This document shows positions 28,565 to 36,540 of a stretch of 64,000 bases of DNA, piece after piece (within the stretch, counting starts at the first letter, position 1; each line of letters opens with the position of its first letter). A model generated the notes under the pieces. That model made no database searches, was not told the origin of the DNA, and was given only the letters and a program-made list of their open reading frames with translations. Position numbers and translations under genes: made by a program. This DNA is from Massilia sp. CFBP 13721 (lineage in GTDB: Bacteria > Pseudomonadota > Gammaproteobacteria > Burkholderiales > Burkholderiaceae_D): the NCBI RefSeq assembly GCF_014842025.1, contig NZ_JACYUY010000001.1, positions 62,001 to 126,000 on the forward strand. The letters are read 5' to 3'.

Positions 28565-29891
28565 TCTACTCACAAAAATAACACCGTCGATGGCTTCGGC
28601 GCTCGAGGCCACCGTCGAATACGCGGCCGGCCACAAGAACATGCTGCAGCTGATCGAGCTGCGCTGGATCGCCGTCATCGGCCAGGTCACCACGATCGCC
28701 GCGGCGATCCTCATCTTCGACATCAACCTGCCGCTGGTGCACATGCTGCAGGTGCTGGCCTGCCTGATCGCATTCAACATCGCCAGCCACCTGCGCTGGC
28801 ACGAACGGCGCCCGGTCGCCAACAGCGAACTGTTCATGGCGCTGCTGGTCGACGTCGCCACCCTCACGGTCCAGCTCTACCTGTCCGGCGGCACCACCAA
28901 CCCATTCGCCTTCCTCTACCTGCTGCAAATTATCATCTCGGCCGTGCTGCTGGAAGCCTGGTCGACCTGGACCATCGTCGCCATCACCCTGGTTTGCCTG
29001 GCCTTGCTGGCCGTGTTCGCGCAGCCGCTGGCGCTGCCGTTCGACCATGCGCGCGGCATCGCCAGCCTGTACGTTCAGGGCATGCTGCTGTGCTTTGCGA
29101 TCAATGCGGCGCTGCTGGTGATCTTCATCACCCGCATCAGCGCCACCTTGCGCGCCAAGGCGGCGCAGCTGGCCGACCTGCGCCAGCGCGCCGCCGAGGA
29201 AGACCACATCGTGCGTATGGGCCTGCTTGCTTCCGGCGCCGCCCACGAACTGGGCACGCCGCTGGCGACGCTGTCCGTCATCCTCGGCGACTGGAAGCGC
29301 ATGCCGGCCTTCCGCGACAGCCCGGATTTGCTGGAAGAAATCGGCGAGATGCAGACCCAGCTGAAACGCTGCAAGTCGATCGTCAGCGGCATCCTGCTCT
29401 CGGCCGGCAGCGCGCGCGGCGAGTCGGCCGTGCGCACGACCATCCACACCTTCCTCGACGGCCTGGCCGAGGAATGGGAAGACAGCCGCAAGGCCGGCGT
29501 ATTCGACTACGAGAACCGGATCACCGACGACATCCCGGTCGCTTTCGATTCGGCCCTGAAGCAGACCATCGACAATTTGCTCGACAACGCGCTGGAAGCC
29601 TCGCCCGAGTGGGTCGGACTCGAAGCGAGCGTCGAGGACGGCACCCTGCGCCTGGAAGTGCTTGATCGCGGCCCCGGCTTCGCCCCCGGCATGCTGGCCC
29701 AGTTCGGCAAGCCCTACCAGTCGACCAAGAGCCGGCCCGGCGCCGGCGTCGGCCTGTTCCTGGTGGTGAACGTGGCGCGCACGCTGGGCGGCAGCGTCGT
29801 GGCGCGCAACCGTGAAGAGGGTGGGGCGGCGGTGACGCTGACGATTCCGCTGGCGTCGATCGCACTGAGCGGGGAGGCCGAGCATGGCTGA
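28548..29891 (+). CDS. regB: RegB/PrrB-type redox-sensing histidine kinase
   Basis: 447-residue membrane kinase with six N-terminal helices (about 33-205). GGTTNPF at 114-120 is the conserved quinone-sensing heptapeptide of RegB. The H-box AAHELGTPLATL holds His233. Cys275 in LKRCKSI sits at the position of the redox-active Cys of RegB. N, G1 and G2 boxes follow (DNLLDNALEASP, DRGPGF, GVGLFLV). The ATG at 28,548 has AGGA upstream and lies inside the SURF1 gene. It pairs with RegA downstream (8-bp overlap). It should read quinone redox state and control respiratory genes, perhaps this operon. Confidence 0.9.
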   Translation: MAVKLDLLTKITPSMASALEATVEYAAGHKNMLQLIELRWIAVIGQVTTIAAAILIFDINLPLVHMLQVLACLIAFNIASHLRWHERRPVANSELFMALLVDVATLTVQLYLSGGTTNPFAFLYLLQIIISAVLLEAWSTWTIVAITLVCLALLAVFAQPLALPFDHARGIASLYVQGMLLCFAINAALLVIFITRISATLRAKAAQLADLRQRAAEEDHIVRMGLLASGAAHELGTPLATLSVILGDWKRMPAFRDSPDLLEEIGEMQTQLKRCKSIVSGILLSAGSARGESAVRTTIHTFLDGLAEEWEDSRKAGVFDYENRITDDIPVAFDSALKQTIDNLLDNALEASPEWVGLEASVEDGTLRLEVLDRGPGFAPGMLAQFGKPYQSTKSRPGAGVGLFLVVNVARTLGGSVVARNREEGGAAVTLTIPLASIALSGEAEHG

Positions 29892-30435
29892 TCTCGTGCC
29901 GGAAGACGCGCCGCTGCTGCTGATCGTCGAAGACGACGAAGCCTTTGCGCGCACCCTGGGCCGCTCCTTCGAGCGGCGCGGCTACCGCGTGCTGCATGCG
30001 CCCGGCTACGAAGAAGCGGCCAAGGTGCTGGAAGACAGCGATCCCGGCTACGCCGTGGTCGACCTGAAACTGAAGGGCAATTCCTCGGGCCTGAACTGCG
30101 TGCAGCTACTGCACGCGCACGACCCCGAGATGCTGATCGTGGTGCTGACCGGCTTCGCCAGCATCGGCACCGCGGTCGAGGCGATCAAGCTCGGCGCCTG
30201 CCAGTACCTGGCCAAGCCGTCGAACACGGACGACATCGAGGCCGCCTTCGGCCACGTGGCCGGCAATGCCGACATCGAGGTCACCAACCGCTCGACCTCG
30301 ATCAAGACGCTGGAATGGGAACACATCCATGCGGTGCTGGCCGAGACCGATTTCAATATCTCGGAAGCGGCAAGGCGGTTGGGGATGCACCGGAGGACGC
30401 TGGCGAGGAAGCTGGAGAAACAACGGGTGAAATAG
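29884..30435 (+). CDS. regA: RegA/PrrA/ActR-type response regulator
   Basis: 183-residue regulator. The receiver domain has Asp pair at 17-18, phospho-acceptor Asp60 in AVVDLKLKG, Thr in VLTGFASIGTA and Lys in YLAKPSNTDD. A Pro-poor linker leads to a Fis-type helix-turn-helix (ISEAARRLGMHRRTLARKLEK) at the very C-terminus, exactly the RegA/PrrA layout. It overlaps regB by 8 bp and ends the operon. A 12-bp inverted repeat lies about 33 bp after its stop. Confidence 0.93.
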   Translation: MADLVPEDAPLLLIVEDDEAFARTLGRSFERRGYRVLHAPGYEEAAKVLEDSDPGYAVVDLKLKGNSSGLNCVQLLHAHDPEMLIVVLTGFASIGTAVEAIKLGACQYLAKPSNTDDIEAAFGHVAGNADIEVTNRSTSIKTLEWEHIHAVLAETDFNISEAARRLGMHRRTLARKLEKQRVK

Positions 30436-30467
30436 GACTTGGGCGGAATGCTCAGACCCGTACAGGG

Positions 30468-30492
30468 TCATCGAGGCCAATGGCCTCGATGA
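30468..30492 (+). terminator. Hairpin after regA
   Basis: TCATCGAGGCCA, one base, TGGCCTCGATGA: a 12-bp near-perfect palindrome 33 bp after the regA stop. It is not followed by a T-run, so it may act as a factor-dependent end or RNA-stability hairpin. Confidence 0.45.
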
Positions 30493-30541
30493 CGGATTCA
30501 CCGGGCGGCTATACCTCTTCGTTTTCCGGACCAATTACATG

Positions 30542-30664
30542 TGCGCCGCCCACGCGTTCAACCAGCCGATGAATTGTCCCGAGGTTTCAGAGTGTGGCTG
30601 AACGCGTGGGCGGCGCCCAGGCAGCAGGCAGGCAAGGAGCCGGGTCCAGCCGCCCACCTTACGT
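30542..30664. repeat. Degenerate GTAGGGTGG-family repeat with 18-bp inverted arms
   Basis: GCGCCGCCCACGCGTTCA (30,542-30,559) is matched by its exact complement at 30,599-30,616. A further arm, CCGCCCACCTTACG, ends near 30,664 with one change from the family end. It lies between the convergent regA and DUF1176 genes. Confidence 0.6.
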
Positions 30665-30679
30665 GTCTACCTTGATCCT

Positions 30680-31726
30680 TTAGCGCTGGACCTTGCTCAC
30701 CAGCGTCGGCAAGGTCCAGGCGCCGCCGGCGGCGATGCCGCGGCACATGCCGGTGGTGGCTTCCAGGGTTTGGACGAAGCGCCGGCCATCCCATACCCAC
30801 TCGCCGATCGAGCCGCAATCGCCCACACCGCGGCCACGGTGCGACGCGCTGATGCTGCCCTTGTCGTAGCCGGTCCCCATCTGGGTGACAAAGCTTACTA
30901 CGAACGGCGGCTTGCGACTCGCGACCCAGTATCCGCTACCCTCGTTGTAGGCGCCGCGCCAGCACACGGTGGAGACCAGCATCCGGTCCGCCGACAATGG
31001 GGCATAGACGAGCGGGTTCTTGCCGGAGGCGGCGTCCGCCAGGAGTTCGCATTCGTCGCCTGTCACCGTCTTGCGCAGGCTCGCCAGCAGCAGGCGCTGT
31101 CCGTCCTTGGCGGGCGGCGGCAGGGCGCCTCGCGGGACCGCGGCTGCCACCACGTTGGGCGCCGCCAGGGCCGGCAGGGCCGCAGCATCGGCCTTTGGCC
31201 CTTTGCGGATGGCTGCGCCCATGGTGCCGAGCCGTCCCTGGAACTCGTCCATCTTGAGCAGCACCGCAGCCGCACCGGCGCCGGACAGGGCCCAGCGGCG
31301 GCGCCCGGCGCGCCATTCGACCCGGCCGCTGCCAGCCACCGCACGCACCAGTGCCTGCGTCTGCGCAGGCGACAGGGCGCCGAACGATTCGTCACCCGAC
31401 AAGGCAATGCTGCCGAGTGAACGGCCATCGATGGCCATCGCCAGCGCCGCCGGCGCGGCAGCATTCTCGTCGTCGCCCAGACGCACTTTTGCGACGATGG
31501 CCTGGCCGGGGCCTGCCCGGCGTTCGAGCAAGACCGAAACCGGCGCGTCTTCCTGTGCCTCGGGATGATAGCCGGCCGCGCGGCAGGTACGGGTGTTGTC
31601 GCAGACCAGTTCCCAGTCGCGGTGTTCGAAGCGCAGCGGCTTCGCGTCAGCAGCGCCCGCTGGGCAGGTATGGGCGGCGGCGCAGAAGGCGGCCGCCATA
31701 ATCAGGCGGGATGGTTTCACGATCAT
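30680..31726 (-). CDS. Exported DUF1176 domain protein
   Basis: 348-residue periplasmic protein with a signal peptide (about 1-25, ending AGAADA). FEHRDWELVCDNTRTCRAAGY near the N-terminus is the usual start of DUF1176 proteins. DUF1176 proteins also have the C-terminal part seen here, WRGAYNEGSGYWV and CGSIGEWVWDGRRFV. Four or more Cys probably form disulfides. Function of the family is unknown. It has no close same-strand partner on the left and is followed upstream by a VOC gene 27 bp away. Confidence 0.88.
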   Translation of the reverse strand: MIVKPSRLIMAAAFCAAAHTCPAGAADAKPLRFEHRDWELVCDNTRTCRAAGYHPEAQEDAPVSVLLERRAGPGQAIVAKVRLGDDENAAAPAALAMAIDGRSLGSIALSGDESFGALSPAQTQALVRAVAGSGRVEWRAGRRRWALSGAGAAAVLLKMDEFQGRLGTMGAAIRKGPKADAAALPALAAPNVVAAAVPRGALPPPAKDGQRLLLASLRKTVTGDECELLADAASGKNPLVYAPLSADRMLVSTVCWRGAYNEGSGYWVASRKPPFVVSFVTQMGTGYDKGSISASHRGRGVGDCGSIGEWVWDGRRFVQTLEATTGMCRGIAAGGAWTLPTLVSKVQR

Positions 31727-31753
31727 CTCCTGGCCGGTGGCCGCCGTCCGGTT

Positions 31754-32146
31754 TTACTTTGGACGATACAGCGCGCACAGTTTGTTGCCGTCCGGGTCGC
31801 GCACGTAGGCCAGGTGCAGCGCGCCCATGGCGCCTTCGCGCAGGCCTGGTGGATTCTCGATCGAGGCGCCGCCGTGGGCGACGGCGGTGTCGTGGAATTG
31901 CTGCACCTGTTCCGGCGAGCCGCACTTGAAGCCGATCGTGCCGCCGTTGGCGCAGGTGGCCGCTTCGCCGTTGATCGGCTCGCTCACGCAAAAGCTGCTG
32001 CCGTCGTGGCGGTAGAACAGGCGGGTGTGGCCGGTGGCGGACACGTTGCGGAACGGCTCGCCGGCGCCGAGCAGGCCGAGCACGGCGTCGTAGAACTGTT
32101 TCGAGCGTTCGATGTCGTTGGTGCCGACCATGATGTGACTGAACAT
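31754..32146 (-). CDS. VOC-superfamily (glyoxalase-like) protein
   Basis: 130-residue single VOC unit. MFSHIMVGTNDIERSKQFYD is the standard opening with a metal-ligand His4. LHLAYVRDPDGNKLCALY holds another metal-site region. GHTRLFYRHDG and FHDTAVAHGG are typical of the lyase/bleomycin-resistance branch. It may be a glyoxalase-like enzyme or small-molecule binder; no substrate is apparent. It lies 46 bp after the ExoD-like gene on the same strand. Confidence 0.88.
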   Translation of the reverse strand: MFSHIMVGTNDIERSKQFYDAVLGLLGAGEPFRNVSATGHTRLFYRHDGSSFCVSEPINGEAATCANGGTIGFKCGSPEQVQQFHDTAVAHGGASIENPPGLREGAMGALHLAYVRDPDGNKLCALYRPK

Positions 32147-32192
32147 GCTGTGTCTCCTCTTGTTGTGAATGTTATTGGCTCAAACGCGTGGT

Positions 32193-32816
32193 TCAGGCCG
32201 TGATGCGCTGGAACACTTCGCGCGCCGCCAGCCCGCCGCCGCCGATCAGCAGGGCGAAATAGACGATGGTCGCGACGTTGCTGATGTGTCCCAGCAGCAC
32301 GCAGACGCCGTCGCGCTGCAGCAGGCCGATGGCGAAGAACAGCAGCGCCACCGCCGGGAAGGTATTGCTGAAGGGGATCAGGCCGAAGGGCATCATCAGC
32401 AGTACCGCGCCCAGGATCAGCGACAGGTTGTTCATGTGCGTCGCCGCGCCGTCGGCCACCAGCCAGCCGATGCGGTCGGGGCGGCTGACGCGCTCGATCT
32501 TTTGCAGCCAGGGCAGGGCCTTGCGCAGCAGCGGGCGCAGCTTCTTGGTGGCGATGACGCGGTGCTCGATCCTGGCCGGAATCCACAGGTCGCGCCGGAA
32601 CAGGCGCGCCAGCCCGATCAAGAGGATGGCGGCGCCAAAAACGGTCGACACGCCCGGGATCGAGACCGGGATCAGGAACACCAGCGTGAGCAGGGCGGTC
32701 AGCAGCAGCAAGCCGTCGTCGCCGACGCGGTGCACCAGTTCGGCGAGCGTGATGCCGGTGCGCGGCAGGGAGCGGACCAGCGAACGCAGGCGCTGGGAGA
32801 TGGTGTCACTGTGCAT
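32193..32816 (-). CDS. ExoD-family membrane protein
   Basis: 207-residue inner-membrane protein of the ExoD group, first linked to exopolysaccharide synthesis in rhizobia. Four or five helices; blocks LLTLVFLIPVSIPGVSTVFG and ILGAVLLMMPFGLIPFSNTFP are diagnostic. The ATG at 32,816 has AAGGA five bases upstream. In-frame ATG codons at 32,858 and 32,897 would add up to 27 polar residues. Biochemical role unknown. Confidence 0.88.
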   Translation of the reverse strand: MHSDTISQRLRSLVRSLPRTGITLAELVHRVGDDGLLLLTALLTLVFLIPVSIPGVSTVFGAAILLIGLARLFRRDLWIPARIEHRVIATKKLRPLLRKALPWLQKIERVSRPDRIGWLVADGAATHMNNLSLILGAVLLMMPFGLIPFSNTFPAVALLFFAIGLLQRDGVCVLLGHISNVATIVYFALLIGGGGLAAREVFQRITA

Positions 32817-32943
32817 CTTGTCCTTGGAGATGTTGGGTTGATCGTGCGCGCGGGCCATCGGCTCGTTTGCGCCGGCCGCTAGTATAAGGCCGGGCACGGC
32901 TGAAAAGATGCGGTTCAGTAAAACGTGTGGCCGGCGCGACGCT

Positions 32944-33288
32944 TTACAGCCCGGCCAACAGCTTGCGCACCGCCTGGTGCGCTTCCAGCCAGCCGCTCTC
33001 GATCAGTTTCGGCCGGCATTCGGCGCATTCCTCGAACGGGTTGCAGGCGTGCGCCAGTTCGACGTACTTCGATCCGATCACCGGCTTGGCGCCGTGGGCG
33101 TCGCGCGAGGACGACGCCTTGGCGGCCAGCCCATCGAGTTTCTCCGCGCCGCCGGCGGCGATCCAGCGCGCGAACGGTTCGCTGTCCTTGCCGTCGGGGA
33201 CGTACCAGCACTTGCGGGTCGGGTTCCAGCGCGCGCCCAGGGCCTTGGCTTCGTCTTTTTCGGCGTAGGGGACCTTCAGGAGGATCAT
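32944..33288 (-). CDS. DUF5710 domain protein
   Basis: 114-residue cytoplasmic protein. Residues 1-40 form the DUF5710 module (VPYAEKDEAKALGARWNPTRKCWYVP), a short domain found in nucleic-acid-related proteins and DNA primases. The C-terminal half has CNPFEECAECRPKLIESG with three Cys, possibly a small metal site. The ATG at 33,288 is preferred because it begins the domain; the upstream open frame to 33,384 is low-complexity. Function unknown. Confidence 0.85.
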   Translation of the reverse strand: MILLKVPYAEKDEAKALGARWNPTRKCWYVPDGKDSEPFARWIAAGGAEKLDGLAAKASSSRDAHGAKPVIGSKYVELAHACNPFEECAECRPKLIESGWLEAHQAVRKLLAGL

Positions 33289-33392
33289 GCGGGTTCTTTC
33301 GATGTAACAGGGGCAGGGCTCGGTATTGTAAGGGATGTGCGCAGGAGCGGGAATGGTGGGCAAGTGACGGCAGCGTATGCGCAACGGCGATC

Positions 33393-33622
33393 GTAGGGTG
33401 GACTCCGTCCACGCGTGACGGTGGGTCAGCCAGTCGCCAATGCGGCAGTGGGCTGGTCGGCGTTTTCGCGTGGACGGAGCGGTTCGCCGCCCGGTCCACC
33501 CTACGAGGATGTGAAAAAATCGCCATGGCTGCGTTGCCTCGTCTCGCCGTACCCTCGTGCTGTCTTCGACTCGGCGCCGGGCGGCCGTATCCCTTGCCCT
33601 GACGTTTTTTTCACACCCTCTA
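33393..33622. repeat. Compound repeat, copy B (inverse orientation to copy A)
   Basis: GTAGGGTGG element 33,393-33,504, then the GATGTGAAAAAA palindrome module to 33,622. Its reverse complement matches copy A (17,651-17,915) closely over the whole palindrome module and the junction. The difference is an extra block of about 15 bases (33,579-33,594 region) in B. It lies between the DUF5710 gene and the porin promoter; the 459-bp gap (33,289-33,747) holds nothing else but that promoter. Confidence 0.82.
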
Positions 33623-33649
33623 CGCGCGCGGTGAAGGTGAATGCGCCGT

Positions 33650-33716
33650 TTTTTACGCGGCGTTTACATGTTGAAGTGCAATTTTTAGAAAGTCTTTACG
33701 GGCCGCTTGCTACGCT
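33650..33716 (+). promoter_or_regulatory. Porin promoter with two KdpE-like boxes
   Basis: 18-bp boxes at 33,650-33,667 and 33,682-33,699 share TTTTTA-N7-TTTAC, i.e. TTTAC direct repeats 11 bp apart, the spacing used by OmpR-type regulators. A TACGCT hexamer at 33,711 is the likely -10 element, 11 bp after the second box. The same layout stands before kdp (34,505-34,571). Control by KdpE is inferred. Confidence 0.6.
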
Positions 33717-33747
33717 TCTTTCGTCACGAAGCCACCGAAAGACCCCC

Positions 33748-34489
33748 ATGAAATCCGCATTTCTTGCCGCCGCCATGACGGCGACCTTCGCCTCCAGCGC
33801 CGCCGAAGCCCAGGCGCCGACCGATCTTACCTTCAACGCCGCCCTCACCAGCGACTACCGCTACCGAGCCATTTCCCAGACGCGTTTGCAGCCGGCGCTG
33901 CAGGGCGGCGCCGATCTCGTTCACAACGCGACCGGGCTGTATGCCGGCGCCTGGGCCTCCACCATCAAATGGACCGAGGACGCCGGCGGCGATGGCGGCG
34001 TCGAGATCGACCTGTACGCCGGCAAGCGCGGCGAACTGGCGCCAAGCCTCGGCTTCGACCTCGGTGTACTGCGCTATGCCTATCCGTCGAACGACCTGGG
34101 CCGCGTGCCCGGCTTCGTCGACGCCAATACCACCGAAGTCTACGCACAACTGTCCTGGGGTGCGGCGCTGCTCAAGTATTCGCATGCGGTCACGAACCTG
34201 TTCGGCTGTCGCCGACAGCCAGGGCAGCGGCTACCTCGACCTGGCCGCCAACCTGCCGGCTGCGCAAGGCCTGGTCGTCAACCTGCACGCCGGGCGCCAG
34301 CGCATCGCGCACAACGGCGCGGCCAGCTATACCGACTGGAAGCTCGGCGTCACCAGGGACTTCGGGGTGGCCAGCGCCGCGCTCGCCTACGTCGGCACGA
34401 ATGCGCGCAAGAGCGCCTATGCCTCGCCGGCCAACGGCAAGTTCCTAGGCAAATCGGCGCTGGTCCTGACCGTCAGCAAGACTTTCTGA
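33748..34489 (+). pseudogene. TorF-family putative porin, frameshifted
   Basis: Outer-membrane beta-barrel protein of the TorF/Gcw_chp family. Signal peptide about 1-22 (ending AEAQ), then FNAALTSDYRYRAISQT, the family opening. After codon 153 (NLFG) the frame shifts: an extra T at 34,207 breaks it. In the +1 frame the protein resumes as VADSQGSGYLDLAAN and ends with LVLTVSKTF, a typical outer-membrane terminal Phe, at 34,489. Restored length is about 246 residues, normal for the family. It is either a recent pseudogene or a one-base sequence error. It precedes kdp and shares its promoter design. Confidence 0.75.
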
Positions 34490-34504
34490 GGGTGAAACGC
34501 CGCA

Positions 34505-34571
34505 TTTTTACGGTTTGTTTACTCCGGCCGCGCCAGTCTTTATGAAATTTTTACGAGGCAGGCGATACGCT
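34505..34571 (+). promoter_or_regulatory. kdp promoter with two KdpE-like boxes
   Basis: 18-bp boxes at 34,505-34,522 and 34,537-34,554 (TTTTTA-N7-TTTAC with one change in the second), start-to-start spacing 32 bp. A TACGCT hexamer at 34,566 follows 11 bp later. The second box, TCTTTATGAAATTTTTAC, resembles my recollection of the E. coli KdpE site upstream of kdpFABC. Spacing and hexamer equal those of the porin promoter. Confidence 0.65.
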
Positions 34572-34605
34572 TGGCCTATCGACAACAAGCGTTCAAGAGG
34601 AATCA

Positions 34606-34695
34606 ATGGACATCATCTATATCGGCGCGCTCGCCGCGTTCTTTGCATTGAGCTGGGCCTTTGCGGCCGGCTGCGACCGCCTGGGAGGCAAGTAA
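34606..34695 (+). CDS. 29-residue membrane peptide preceding kdpF
   Basis: Short ORF encoding one hydrophobic helix ([18 protein letters not shown]) with a CDRLGGK tail. A GAGG ribosome site lies seven bases before the ATG. Its stop TAA shares a base with the kdpF ATG (TAATG) and its GGAGG codons serve as kdpF's ribosome site, so translation is coupled. It is too short for most gene finders. It may be a second small subunit or a leader peptide for kdpF. Confidence 0.6.
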   Translation: MDIIYIGALAAFFALSWAFAAGCDRLGGK

Positions 34696-34781
34696 TGGAA
34701 ACCTGGCATATCGGCGCCGCGGTCGCTATCGGCCTGCTGGCCTACCTGGTGCGTGCACTGGTGAAAGCGGAGGAGCTGTGA
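34695..34781 (+). CDS. kdpF: KdpF small subunit of the K+-transporting ATPase
   Basis: 28 residues with a single helix ending [15 protein letters not shown], which matches the KdpF pattern YL-x2-AL-x2-AE. KdpF stabilises the KdpABC complex in the inner membrane. It starts inside the stop of the preceding small ORF and its TGA overlaps the kdpA ATG (TGATG). Confidence 0.9.
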   Translation: METWHIGAAVAIGLLAYLVRALVKAEEL

Positions 34782-36529
34782 TGACACTGCATTCGGTGGC
34801 GCTGCTGGGCGCCTTCCTGGCGGTGCTGTTCGCGCTCGCCTGGCCGCTGGGCCTGGTGCTGGCGCGGGTCGGGAGCGGTGGCGCCGTGCCCGGCCTGGGC
34901 TGGCTGGGCGGCGTCGAACGACTGCTCTACCGGGCTGGCGGCGTGTCGCCCGAGGCTGGCATGGGCTGGAAGGCCTACGCAATCGCCTTGCTCGTCTTTA
35001 ACGGCATCGGTGCGCTGTTCGTCTACGCGCTGCAGCGGGTGCAAGCCTGGCTGCCGCTCAATCCGCAGGCGCTGCCCAACGTCGGCCCGGATTCGGCCTT
35101 CAACACCGCGGTCAGCTTTGTCGCCAACACCAACTGGCAGGGCTACAGCGGCGAGCAGACGATGAGCTACCTGACGCAAATGATGGCGCTCACCGGCCAG
35201 AACTTCTTTTCGGCCGCCACCGGCGTCGCCGTCGCCTTTGCCTTGATGCGCGCCTTCGGTGCGCGTTCGGTCCGGACCATCGGCAATTTCTGGGTCGACC
35301 TGACCCGCTCCACGCTGTACGTGCTGCTGCCGCTGTCGCTGCTGGTCGCCGCCATCCTGATGGGCCAGGGCGTGATCCAGAATGTCGATCCTTACCAGAA
35401 AGTGCGGCTGATCGAGCCGGTGACGGCGGGAGGCGTGACGGCCACCACCCAGACGATTGCCATGGGCCCGGTCGCCTCGCAGGAAGCGATCAAGATGCTC
35501 GGCACCAACGGCGGCGGCTTCTTCAATGCCAACTCGGCGCACCCTTTCGAAAATCCGACGCCGCTGTCGAACTTCGTCGAGATGCTGTCGATCTTCCTGA
35601 TCCCCGCCGGCTTGTGCTTCGCCTTTGGCCGCATGGTCGGCGACCGGCGCCAGGGCCTGGCGCTGCTGGCCGCGATGACCGTGCTGTTCGTCGGCGCCAC
35701 GCTGGCGCTGGTGGCGGCCGAGCAGTCGATCCATCCGCAACTGGCGGCGCTCGGCGTCGACCAGGCCGCCGGCGCGCTCCAATCCGGCGGCAACATGGAA
35801 GGCAAGGAGACGCGCTTCGGCATCGCCGCCTCCGCTTTGTTCGCCGCCGTGACCACCGCCGCCTCCTGCGGCGCGGTGAACGCCATGCACGACTCGTTCA
35901 CGCCGCTCGGCGGCGCCGTGCCGCTGCTGCTGATGCAGCTCGGCGAAGTGGTGTTCGGCGGCGTCGGCTCGGGCCTGTACGGCATGCTGGTGTTCGCCAT
36001 CCTGGCCGTGTTCATCGCCGGCCTGATGATCGGGCGTACGCCGGAATACCTGGGCAAGAAGATCGGGGCCTACGAGATGAAGATGAGCTCGATCGTGATC
36101 CTGGCCACGCCACTGCTGGTGCTGGGCGGCACCGCGGTTGCGGTCATGCTCGACGCCGGCCGCGCCGGCATCGCCAATCCCGGCGCGCACGGCTTTTCCG
36201 AGATCCTGTACGCCTTCAGCTCGGCCGCCAACAACAACGGCAGCGCCTTTGCCGGCCTGTCCGCCAACACGCCGTTCTACAACACCATGCTGGCGATCGC
36301 CATGTGGTTCGGGCGCTTCGCCGTGATCGTGCCGGTGCTGGCCATCGCCGGCGCCCTGGCCGCCAAGCCGCGGCTCGACGCCAATCCCGGCACCATGCCG
36401 ACCCATGGGCCGATTTTTGTGGGCTTGCTGGTCGGGACCGTGCTGCTGGTCGGGGTGCTGAACTACGTGCCCGCGCTGGCCCTGGGGCCGGTGGTCGAAC
36501 ACCTGCAGCTCCATACACAATCGCATTGA
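34781..36529 (+). CDS. kdpA: K+-transporting ATPase subunit A
   Basis: Potassium-binding channel-like subunit of the high-affinity KdpFABC pump, 582 residues, about ten helices. Selectivity-filter-like loops include [44 protein letters not shown] and [14 protein letters not shown]. The start is fixed by the TGATG overlap with kdpF and the GGAG just upstream. Confidence 0.97.
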   Translation: MTLHSVALLGAFLAVLFALAWPLGLVLARVGSGGAVPGLGWLGGVERLLYRAGGVSPEAGMGWKAYAIALLVFNGIGALFVYALQRVQAWLPLNPQALPNVGPDSAFNTAVSFVANTNWQGYSGEQTMSYLTQMMALTGQNFFSAATGVAVAFALMRAFGARSVRTIGNFWVDLTRSTLYVLLPLSLLVAAILMGQGVIQNVDPYQKVRLIEPVTAGGVTATTQTIAMGPVASQEAIKMLGTNGGGFFNANSAHPFENPTPLSNFVEMLSIFLIPAGLCFAFGRMVGDRRQGLALLAAMTVLFVGATLALVAAEQSIHPQLAALGVDQAAGALQSGGNMEGKETRFGIAASALFAAVTTAASCGAVNAMHDSFTPLGGAVPLLLMQLGEVVFGGVGSGLYGMLVFAILAVFIAGLMIGRTPEYLGKKIGAYEMKMSSIVILATPLLVLGGTAVAVMLDAGRAGIANPGAHGFSEILYAFSSAANNNGSAFAGLSANTPFYNTMLAIAMWFGRFAVIVPVLAIAGALAAKPRLDANPGTMPTHGPIFVGLLVGTVLLVGVLNYVPALALGPVVEHLQLHTQSH

Positions 36530-36540
36530 CGGAGTCCATG

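Noticed and set aside
17651-33622. Composite transposon bounded by the two compound repeats
   Set aside because: No transposase inside or beside them, and the interior is core metabolism (cyo, regBA, catalase); the repeats are also found singly elsewhere.
34742-36526. 594-codon minus-strand ORF across kdpA
   Set aside because: Antisense shadow; His/Gln/Arg-rich with no recognisable fold.
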